64,000 nucleotides of DNA from Holacanthus passer. Lineage: Eukaryota > Chordata > Actinopteri > Pomacanthidae. Positions 15,004-25,800 of this stretch are shown piece by piece. How positions within the stretch are numbered: position 1 is the first letter of the stretch; the number at the start of each line of letters is the position of its first letter. The stretch covers positions 13,137,001 to 13,201,000 of the forward strand of contig JAFREQ010000003.1 of assembly GCA_025331565.1 (NCBI GenBank), read 5' to 3'. The notes beneath the pieces are model-generated. The model had not been told where the DNA came from, did no database searches, and worked only from the letters and a program-made list of their open reading frames with translations. The position numbers and the translations under genes were made by a program.

Positions 15004-15323
15004 GTGCGTTTATGTGTGTGTAAATGCTGCAGGGTTCCAGGGATCCATCAGTCTCGCGTCTGGAGCCAAGCTAAGGGAAGGTCAGCCTGATGGATACATC
15101 CTGACATGCACACAGCCTGTGATGTCAGCTGTGTGTGTGTCTGCGCGAGCGTGCCTGCGTGTGTGTCTATGTGTGTGTGTGTGGGCTGGCAGGCTAGCCA
15201 AGCGCAGGCACGGTTCGACAGAGTTGAGGGCGGACAGGCGAGCGGGGAGGGAGGTGCTAGCCTGGCCTCGGCGCCCTAGTTTGAGGGGTTTGAAGGGGGT
15301 TTTGCTGGCAGAGGGGTTGCGAA

Positions 15324-15430
15324 GAGGGGGTGGGTGGTGAGGCAGGGGTGAGGTGTAGGGGTTGGCGGGGCTGGCAGAGGGGGTGGGTGAAGGGGCTGAG
15401 GTGTAGGGATGGGCTGGGGTTGCAGAAGAA
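15324..15430 (+). repeat. G-rich imperfect tandem repeat, period about 53
   Basis: The phrase gagggggtgggtg begins at 15324 and again at 15377, and gaggtgtaggg follows in both copies. There are multiple runs of three to five G on the transcribed-sense strand. Confidence 0.7.
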
Positions 15431-15520
15431 AGGCTCCATTCATGAGTCGTGCCATCTCTGGCTCCCAAGGGGACTGGGGCTCATCAATGACCAGGCCAGC
15501 TGGGAGGATGTCAGCATGCA

Positions 15521-15523
15521 GAC

Positions 15524-15557
<34 letters not shown>

Positions 15558-15559
15558 GC
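15521..15559. repeat. (CT)n microsatellite
   Basis: A CT run with two CG interruptions. Confidence 0.9.
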
Positions 15560-16520
15560 TCCATCCCACCCTCCCTCTTTCTTTTGTCGAGGGCCAGTGC
15601 TGTCAGAGCCACTAACCCGAACACTGAGGCCTCTCATGCGCTCGGGTTCCCATTGAAAACCAGAGAAAGCCTCTGGCTAGCCGGTGGTTTGCACACCGTC
15701 TGTACTGTATGTGACATCGATGGTGTGCAGATGAAGCCACCCTCTGAGAGACACTGTCTGCGGTAGCCATGCCAACTGGAGATGAGCGAGGTGGGGTGCA
15801 GCTTAAAGGCTGATAAACTGGCAGTGTCAGCTGAGCGTAGCATGCTCACACAGTGGATCCATGCACCTCAATTCTGGAGATTACCAGGTGACAAGAATGT
15901 AGTTCTGAGCCACGACTGTGTTGTGGCTCTGCAGACAGCAATGTGATCCCCTGATTTTCCTCGAGCGCCACCATGAGGTTCACAGATAGAAATGTCTCAA
16001 CAGTTATCAGACTGATTGCCATGTATATAACTTTAAGGCTCCTCTGACTTTTATCTGAATACAGCTTCACAGAGAGACAAGAGACATTAACAGACAAAGC
16101 AGCTTCTGGAGTCCTTTTTTGTTTCCAAGTCCTTTAGTCAAGTCTTGAAACACCCCAGAATTGTGTTTACCTCTAAACACCTGGCTGCTCGTGTGCTGTT
16201 TTACATGCAGCTAAGACTAACTACGGCATCTCATTCAGCATCAAAAACTGAAAAGGTTTTTCACTTTCTACATGAATTGTCAATCTCTTGTTCTCTACCA
16301 CTTTAGGAAGGAAAGGGTGGCAGGAAAGGAGCAAGGTTTGTGAGCCGCGCAGATGTGTGTGCTGTTTATCACTGCCAGTGAAAGGCCTGCATCAGCAACA
16401 GCTGTGGGGCGCTTTGCATGCAATGGCAGCGGCGCATTGGTAGAGGCAAATTTGCATTTGTGGTTTCATATCATGAGCGACGATGTTACTCCCTCTCTCT
16501 TCCTGCCTCCCTTCCTTTGC

Positions 16521-16544
16521 TCTCTCTCTCTCTCTCTCTTTCAG

Positions 16545-16584
<40 letters not shown>

Positions 16585-16593
16585 CGGTCTGAA
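16521..16593. repeat. (TC)n and (AG)n tracts bracketed by an 11-bp inverted repeat
   Basis: (TC)n at 16520-16539, then arm ttcagaccgag (16540-16550), a 32-base AG tract, then arm ctcggtctgaa (16583-16593), the exact reverse complement of the first arm. Confidence 0.9.
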
Positions 16594-19500
16594 TGGGAGG
16601 AGCCTTCTGTGAGAGACAGAGGAGCCATGAGAACAGACTTAAGTAGAGCACTGGAGCATAACCCAGGAAGGTTCGGGCTGAAATGGATCCAAGCATAACA
16701 TCAACACAAGCAAATCTCTCCATCACACACAAGGGCAAAGTCCATGTGGTCGTGGCACCCGGCTATACACTCGTGCATAGAAACATTGTACTAAAGCTAA
16801 AGACCCAGCACTAATCACACTCTGATGAAAGTAGGTTTTGTTGAAGTTTTATAAAAGCCGTCTTTCTTTGATATAGCTCTGCTGTCAGTTTTTGCTTGTT
16901 TATGAGTATGAATTACATACCATGATGGTGATTGGTGTTAGAAGTTACTTAGTTTAGTGTCTTTAAAAAAAATGCTGAAGGTCCTGTGGTCTGCATGTGT
17001 CCGCCGGAGTCCCAGTGATCTGAAGGACCATCTGATGAAAGGCTTTCCTGTGGCTTTCATCATCACAGTGCATTTTGATGGGCAAGAATTTCCTTGCAGC
17101 CGAGTCAAAAAAACAAAAACAGCCTCCACTTTTTTTTCACAATGGCGCAAACATATGTTTGGTTTCTCAAAGTCAAATGAGGTTTTTGGAGAACTCATAC
17201 TCATGCAAATAAAGTGTGTTATTATGTGTTATGTGTTTTTGTGCAGGAATGTGTGAATCCTATTTAGATGACAGATGCACTGCAGAACTACTGGACTGGA
17301 CACGCGGCACTGGGCTGGGCTACACTTTATTGGTTTCATTATATCATAAAAATATTGTTACTGTGATGATGATGGAGTGCCGCATGCTTCCATTATCGAC
17401 TTCTGCACAGGCAGCATGATAAGCAAAGAGTCGAAAGTACAAACAGCGATGTTTGAATATATAAATAGAACATAATCCGCACAAACTTCTGTCCATTGTT
17501 CTGTGTTTGTCAAGGAGTTTTTGTCATTTAAGTGTTCAAGTGATTTGACTTCAGTTACTGAGGACTTTAAAATGAACCAGACTCCAAAGCAATGCTGGAT
17601 AATGAGACGATTAAGTGTGTTTATGTATATGTGCTTATGGATTCCTCAAGTTTGAAGGTAGAAAGGGACACACACTTTTCTGGCATGCTTGCCTCTACCT
17701 GTCCATATGTGTCTGCAGCTGTTATTGTGTCCTCTCCTCTTATGTCCACTCTTTATGTGTCCACTCTAACTGGCTGTTAGAGGAGGATCATGCTGACCCT
17801 GGTCCTGGTGTCCATCTCCTCTCGTTCCTACCTTCAGCAGACCTCGCTGTTCCCTCCGCTATCGCCTCCTAGCAGGCTCTTTTATGCCTCTTTGGCAGCC
17901 CCTTGATAGACGTCTCGGCTCATTGTGTGTGAAGGTGTCTTTGTATTGGTGTGTAATGGTGCCCTAAGATACTGTTGCTAGAGTGTTGTCTTGGTGTCTG
18001 TTCCACCGCTGCCCCCGAGACCCCAATAACCACCCTCTGTGACAGGAGCTCTTCACTGAGCGAGGCACTGCTCCCCCTCATTTGCTTTATTTGTCTCTCT
18101 GCCGCTCTTGAACTCTCTTCCTCTTGTTCCGGGTTTTGTTTTTCTTACATAGTGTCTCATCGTCTGCCGTGTCTCCTGCCTTTCCATATTAGACATATCT
18201 CAGCGTACAATGAATTGTCTGCGCCCTCTTTTCACTTTGCCTTTTCGTCAGCAAGCGGCGAACAGAGAGCAGAGGGCTACAGTTGGAAATTTAAGTATGT
18301 GCGGTATGTTCATTCATTCTCCTCCAAACCCAAGGGCCGCCCTCGGAGCACACCCCCCTACAGGCCTATAGAGTCCTATAGTGTCCCCCCCATGCTGTTT
18401 TCCACATTCTCTGCTTCTCTGGTACCTACAGTTCCAGCGGGACCCCGGCCAGGCCCCCTTGTTTCGCTCTCTGCCAGAGCCCGCCTAGGCTTAGGGGGGA
18501 ACGCTAGCCTAGTTAGTATGGTCACGGCAATCAGCATTGTGAGCTCGGCTATGAATGAGCAACTCTCCGAGATCAGCCTTAAGCTCCTGCGATCTGCGTA
18601 TCAGGCCATTAATATGTTATTAATAGATGGAGAGGGGTTTTAGTTTCAGTAGTTCAGCCTAGATTGAAGTCATAGATGGGACAAGAGCTCTGCCTGTTTC
18701 TGTTAGTGGAAACTGGTTTTTGTGGAGCTAAATTTCACCAATAGGTAACGAACAGTGATGCCAGAAAACCTCTTGACAGCGCTTTAGATTGTGAGCAGAG
18801 CTGCAGAGTTCATGGTTATTTTAAGCCCCCATCGGAGACGTGAGCTCACAAGAGGTGCATTAGTCTTTCTGACAAGATCTAAAACATGTTGAATGAAAGT
18901 TGGGAATTGTCTTGGACTGCGGTGAGCCTCAATTAGCTGAAACAATATCAAATCATAGATATTTGTCTCTCCTACCACTGAAATGGTTTCTTAGTGTATG
19001 TGTGTGTATGACTGTACTAAAAGCCAGGATGAAGCTCACTGCATCTTCTACAGAATATTTATGTTGGTTTGATTTTCAAGGCATCATTGGACCATGAACA
19101 CACCTCCCTCCAGTCCACAGGCCTCGCTACCAGAGATGGGGTTCAGGGATTTGTGCTGCCTGGTTATCATTCATTTATCTGCACCTTGAAACCACCTAAA
19201 CAATTTCCTTGAAAAAAGGAACATCCTATCGAGTCCAACTTTAGTGAAAATAGATTCCAAGCTTCTTTTTTTTTCAGGGCTACACTGGGTGATCAATGTT
19301 ACGATAACACAACAGCCTTCAGACGGTGAAGGTTTGAATTTTCTTGGTGTGGAACTGTCTGTGCAAAAATGTGTACGTCTGTGTGTATGTTGCCAAATTA
19401 AATGGCCTTAGTTTTGGGGATTGATCGCTAAAATGCGTGGACAGTGTGCAGCTCACTCCTACATATGCATCGTGAATTCTTTCCTCTTCTGACCTGTGCG

Positions 19501-19679
19501 TACTATGCTGGGTTGCTCTCCATGAGGTGTGAAAAGAAGCTCCTCATGAGGCTTTTGCAGATTGGACTTTATATTGAAAATGACAATGTAGTCATGTCAC
19601 AGTATATCTCATTTTTATACTGTGGTCTCACACAGTATAGGAGATCTCTAACCGTGCCGTGTGTTTTCTCTGTCTGCAG

Positions 19680-19803
19680 GGCTCCGGAGATCATCCTGGG
19701 CCTGCCGTTCTGTGAGGCCATAGACATGTGGTCCCTGGGCTGCGTGATAGCCGAGCTCTTCCTGGGATGGCCCCTCTACCCTGGAGCCTCAGAGTACGAT
19801 CAG
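19680..19803 (+). CDS. hipk2: hipk2 exon: kinase APE motif and subdomains VIII-IX
   Basis: The acceptor is tctgcag before 19680, and the first base completes a split Arg codon. The exon then reads APEIILGLPFCEAIDMWSLG through GASEYDQ and meets the donor gtaaca. It carries the P+1/APE segment and the invariant Asp-x-Trp-Ser-Leu-Gly of the kinase C-lobe. Confidence 0.96.
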
Positions 19804-22800
19804 GTAACACATAATGGCTGCGTGGGCTTTCAGACTGTTTGGGTGCTGGCGTAACCGTGAATCAGAGTTCATGTGCATGTGTTACGTTTACGTGCATGCA
19901 TTTGCGCGTTCTCTCTCCATGAGTGTGGGCTCGTGAGTGTGTTTGGGAGGGTGGAATGCCTCTCCAATCCCCCTGACAGCCCCTGATGATTCTTGTGCAG
20001 CCTCCCTGTTTATCTGAACAGATGCCACAGAGCCACTTGTCCAATTAGCGCAGCCCCTGTGCTCCAGAGCAAGACATTGCCGCGTTCCCCCCTCTCTATC
20101 AGTCAGACGAGGCTCGGTGGGAAAACCTTGAGCAAGTTGTGCTCCATCACTGAACAAGCTTGCCTGATTTTTCACAAGCCCGAAAACTTAGCAAAGTGTC
20201 TCATTTACAAGTCTCAAATCAATCTGAGACTCTTGAGCTGAGGTCATGTTTGGGTGCTATGCATATTTCAGGCAGATAAGTCTGGAGTAGTTAATGTCAG
20301 CCCGGATTTTCCAACTGCCAGAAGAACATCCATTCTAAAGTTTTAGCCTTTTTTTGGCTTTGGGAGGGAAGGCTCCCCAATTAAATGCAACTTATGGTTC
20401 AATGATGCATATGATGTAAAATGTCTCAAATGCATTTTTCATCTCATGTCTTTGCAGATCCGGTACATCTCACAGACGCAGGGTCTGCCTGCAGAGTATC
20501 TGTTGAGCGCGGGGACAAAGACCACCAGGTTCTTCAACAGAGACCCAGACTCCACCTATCCTCTCTGGAGACTTAAGGTACCACTGAAATGATCTGCACA
20601 CAAACACACACAAATTCCAAGCTGGTAGAACATCCTTCTAGGAGCAGGTGATATTGCTATTGATATTTCAGAAACTGGAATGGCTACACAGTGTGACGGC
20701 CCTGTTTCTGGTTATAAACAAAGTGAGAGGGTAATGAAAGCAAAATGGATCTGTGTGAGAGGATTTGGCAAACAGAAGCCCAGTCTGATGACTCCAGCTC
20801 AGAGGGTGTCTGCTCTAACCCCCTCCCACTGTCCCTCTATGTAGGCCACTCTATAAGGAGGTCCAATCCTTTCTTTTTTTACCCTCATTAACTTAAGTTG
20901 AACTTCTGTGTGGCGCACAGCGAATTCACTCACTGACTTCTTGACTGTATCGAACTGCAAACGCTGTTCCATCTCTGCAGGGTATGGCAATGTTTTTACC
21001 ACGTCTGCGCCAACGATTGATCTTTTTGGAAGAGCTGAGTGCATTTGTTTCTTCTGAATCCCAGTAAGATACCACACTGACAACCACTGATGATGATGAT
21101 GATTGGCCTTTCAATGAAGATATATAATAGCACAGAGTATAGAGTGTACATGATTGTACTTGTATTTTAACTGTTCTGTTAAACTGAGCTGAGCTCTCAA
21201 GTCAGCCGCCCATGGGCTTTTAAGCAGTTGTCAGGTAAAAGTCGTGCAACTTTATTCATGCTTTTGCACAGATTTAATAATTTCCCAATGCTCTCTGAAA
21301 ATCTGCATGACCTATGGGCTTTTAAAACACATTGTTGTCAGTTTAAACAAGGGGTTTTCTGCACTGCTGAAGATAAGAGTTGACAGCGGCATCGTGGGGA
21401 AGACACAGAGACAGATTATTAGCTTGCGCTTGACACCGCTGCTCATGATTTTCTAGTGTCTTTGGTATGTGGAAAATCAAACCTCAAGGCATCCCGACCT
21501 CTTCTTTTCCACTCTAAAGAAAGATTCCTCAGCTTCAAATTTGACCTTGCCGTGTGTTTCCATGTAACAGCAGCTGCATTGCTTTGCTGATTGTAATTAA
21601 AAATCATGTGTTCAGTCAGGAGGTTTCTCTAGTCAACACAGATTAGTTTTGTGTAAATTTGCATCCTCTGAAAAAGAATGATCGATTGTGTTTATGCATT
21701 TTCATAAAGTTTACGTCAATGCGCGTCCGTGTGCACTCATGTAAAACGTGTGTGTGTAGTGCAGCTTACATTCTGTATATTGTCTCAGTGATAAAGTGTG
21801 CGCCTCCACATGCAGCCTCCCCATCTTCCCTGGTTGTTAGATGAGTGTTTGTGTGCAACCCCAGGGTTGCTCAGAGGGCAAGCCGAGTCCTGCTGCACAT
21901 CAACAACAAGAGGCTGTAATGAGCCAAATGTAAATAGTGCGTTTCCAGAGGGGAAGTGGGATGAGATTTGAGCGGAACATCTGCTTCTTGTCTCCCGCAG
22001 ACTCCAGAGGACCACGAGGGTGAAACGGGGATCAAGTCCAAGGAGGCTCGCAAGTACATCTTCAACTGCTTGGACGATATGGCGCAGGTAAGTTGTTGCA
22101 GTATCACAAAGCGTGACTCTTCTCTCGCCACAATAGATATATGGTTTGCTTTTACTCCGTCTTTGCTTCAAACACACCCACCTGCCTCGCATTTGAAGCT
22201 TCCACCGACACGTCTGCTCAGGTCCCGGGCCGGTTTGATCCATCACATCCTGAGAATTATCGATCAAATATTTGAAATCCTTTAAAATATTTATCCTGCC
22301 AAGGCCTGATCTCCAGATGTAGCTCTGCTGCTATATAAGATTTTACTGAGCGAAATGAGAGCAGCTGTTCAGTGAAAACCTCCTCAGCTCTGCCTCTGCT
22401 CCTCATTTTGCTTAACCGCCATCTAATATGTTACAGACAGACATTTGAGCTGAACTTGCGGTGAGGCCGGTTAGCGTGTTTTATATGTACAGTTTGTTTT
22501 CTTATTTAAGCTGGAGCGACTGTTGTGGCTATGTCTTCACTTTATACATCCATAGTGCATGTAAACACGCACAGATTAAGGGAACAAAATGTTACACTCT
22601 CTCTCCCCCTCATGCTCACTTTTGAACATATGCACACACACATGCACTCATTCCAGAAGGTCTGCACTGGTTCTCCAGACCAGCTCGATGGGACCTGCAC
22701 CATATTGTGTTTGCATGACTCAGCTGGTTAGTCCCTCTCCCTGTGCAGCCCTGCATGTCACCTGTGGGAATCTGCTTGTTTAGAAGATCTTACATAACCT

Positions 22801-25800
22801 CAGGAAGTGATTTATATGGCACACTTGCATATGGAAAAGCACTGTACTGAGCACGCTACATCTAATGCCACTTTCCTCTATGACTCAGAGCGAATCCATC
22901 TCTCCACGGTGGGAAAGTTCACATGCAGCCATGACATTTTGATAGGACGTGCCTGACAGTGAGATGATAGTGAGTGTTGTTTTGTTCACCCTCGCCTGGA
23001 CAAATACTGGTTCTGCTGGCAGATATGGCAGCGGTGATGGAAAATTACAATGTTTTTCCCAGGGCTCTTCGAATCTGTGACAGCAGTTTCTTGTCATCAT
23101 GTACCTCGATCCTGCCTCTGATAATGACTAGCCAAGAGATAAGAGTTAAGCAGGTGAATTATTTCTTTTGGAATATGGCCACAGAACCAGCAGCGAACCT
23201 CTGGAAGCTGTCCATGTAGATACGCAACATGTAGTGACTGAAATGATGGAGACAATTATGGTTGTCCAGCAGCGCCTAGGGCCGCTGTCAGGCCTGTCTG
23301 GAATAACATGCAGTCGGCTGGGACAAGATAGTATCGCTGCCTGGGCTTGTTGAATTTACAGTTACCACACACACACACACACACACACATGCAGCAGTGA
23401 GTTTAATGAAACCAACCTGCGCTGGTATGATATCCCCTGGGTCATCTCTGTCTCCTACGCTTCAAGCTCTGTGTACCATCTTCCTCTCACTGTTGCAGCC
23501 AGACTCAGCTTACTACAAAAACACAGAGGAGACACAGCAGAGCTGCACAAGCTTAGTGTGGGAGAAAACTGCCTATTTTGCCCCATCTTCTCTTTCCCGA
23601 CCGTATAAACAAGTCAGCATTGTGGACATCTGTCTCCGCGTGTATAATGGATGATATAGCTGAAGGCCCTGAAAGACAGAGGGGCTGGGTGCCAGGAAGA
23701 GATAATGAACCTCCTTTGAGTCGTGGGAAATGTGGGGAGGCTTTAGTCACAAGTATATCTAATTTGAGTAAATCAGAGACCAACTTACAGCAAATGCAGG
23801 ACCCTGCTCGAGGCCTGATGTGGATGGAAGGAAGGCCCGATTTACTTTGATCTGCACTTCTTCAATATCTCTGTTGATAGGAGCGAAGCCATGGCGGGAG
23901 GAGCAGCACGGTCTTTGCACTATCTTTCTTTTATCACCTGCACTTACAAAACACACTCTTCCTTTCCTCTGCTGCTCTTCCTAGAAAATAAACTTTATGG
24001 GTAAATCTGCGCAGGTTGCAGTGCTGTGCAGGAGACGGGCCCAGCTCCACATCTCCTGGGGCGTAGCCCAATCTGCCTCACTGCTCGACATCTGCCTCCG
24101 CTGCCCTCGCTCCGGAGTGGCATGTCAGTGTCGCAGATGTGGCTCCATAAACAGCCGTTGACATGCAAGACACGCAAGGCTGACCATGTTAGCTGAGTCC
24201 TTTTAAGAAGTTTTCCATTGACCATTTTCATTTTAATTCAAGATTGGAAAGTGTCAAATGTCGCCTTTTGCTGTTATTGAAAGAAAATGAAGCATGAAAA
24301 TATATTTTCTATCTAGTAAATTCACATACCTTAACTTAATGGCTGATAGGAGAATTCTGTTTCCTCTTCTTATCCGGTCTGATTATTGTGGCACACCTCA
24401 GCCAACTCCCACCTGCTATGCATGTGCAGCCAAACTGTGTACATTTCCCAAAGTCATCTCTTCCAGTAGCAGAGGACGATGTGATTATTTCTCACCTCAT
24501 TCTGCAGATTATTCCTTTATCACAGCCAGTGGAGATGGCAAGCAGAGAGGAACGGTTACACAGCCTGAATAACCTGCATAGAGAAAGAGAATTGAATCAG
24601 ATTTGCGGTGGTGACTGGCAGCACATCTGATAGCCCCTGGAGCAGGCCTACAGATAAGCACTGCGTCTTTATTAAAAACAGGCCTGCTACCTCTGCATGG
24701 CAGTCACAATAAACAAGGCTGCCCGTCTCTCGCCACTGTCCCCGTCTCTGTCCTCGTGCTGCCTGACAATGCGCTTGTTCACCGCAGCCGAGATGCGCCG
24801 TATCGTGACCTTGTCCCACTCGCTGCATTCGTCACCTCACATGACTATCCTAAAAAAGTAAACCCATTCCCCAGAATTTGCCCCCCCTGCCTGACAAATC
24901 AATTCCTTCTAGTTAAGTAGCTTTTCATTTGAGCAAAAATCTTGCAGAAATCTGCTTTGCCCAGTATTTATCCACAAACCTAAGCCGCAATGTTTAATAG
25001 AGATGAAGCAACACGATGTTCCGAGGCAGCTTCCCGGAATTGCCTCGGAACATATTTAGGTTAAGTTGTCTCATGTCAGCTTTCTCAGAGGCACTCGCAA
25101 AATGGTGTCCTTTGTGAAAGGGCTTTTTAACGACTAGCCAATGGCAGTATTTATTGGGTTCATGTTTTTTGTTTGTTTTCACATCTCAGAAATAGATAAA
25201 AATCTCAGCGAAGGCGCCAGGAGATATTCCAAGTGGCGCTATAAATACCAGTGCAAATGTTTATAATGTCACCAAGGTGCAAGGTTATCACTGGGTTCTG
25301 TGACACACACACACACACACTGACACCCTAACTGATGAGGCCTCGTGAGTATTAATAGGCCTCTGTATGGGAATAAGCCGTGGGAGAGAAACGTTGGAGA
25401 CCTTGAATCAGCCTACAAGTGAAGAAGTGTTTGTAATGCTAAAATGCTTGTGTGCTTCCAGGTGAACATGACATCAGATCTGGAGGGGAGCGACATGCTG
25501 GCGGAGAAGGCCGACAGGAGGGAGTTCATCGACCTGTTAACCAAGATGCTGACCATTGACGCAGACAAGAGGATCACCCCCATCGAAACGCTCAACCACC
25601 CCTTTGTTACCATGTCACATCTCCTCGATTTCCCGCACAGCACACAGTACGAGCTGAACAGGCCCTCTTGTTCTTGTTCTTCATATGATTATCATTTTGA
25701 AATAACATCTACCACCGTCACGAGACACCGTGCTCACTCTTCCTCCGTCGCTCTCTCTCTCTGTCTGTGCAGCGTGAAGTCGTGCTTCCAAAACATGGAG

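Larger units (their letters stand above)
1..19679 (+). other. hipk2: Large hipk2 intron upstream of the APE-motif exon (partial)
   Basis: No stretch here reads as a HIPK exon or as any other recognisable protein. In vertebrate HIPK genes one large exon encodes the N-terminus and the first part of the kinase and ends just before the APE motif, so this interval is inferred to be the following intron. It holds GT and CT/GA microsatellites, a G-rich 53-bp tandem repeat, a palindrome-flanked GA tract and a decayed interspersed repeat near 6.9-7.05 kb, each listed separately. It may contain enhancers, but I cannot show that without alignment. The longest open stretch is at 17975-18643 and resembles nothing known to me. 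Confidence 0.75.
22088..25461 (+). other. hipk2: hipk2 intron with perfect hairpin
   Basis: 3.4 kb. It contains (CA)n at 23,366-23,389 and 25,303-25,320, and a 13-bp perfect inverted repeat at 25,016-25,053. Confidence 0.85.

Noticed and set aside
15082..15468. Pro/Ser-rich open frames on the - strand
   Set aside because: They are the complement of the G-rich tandem repeat, which removes stops and mimics a Pro-rich protein.
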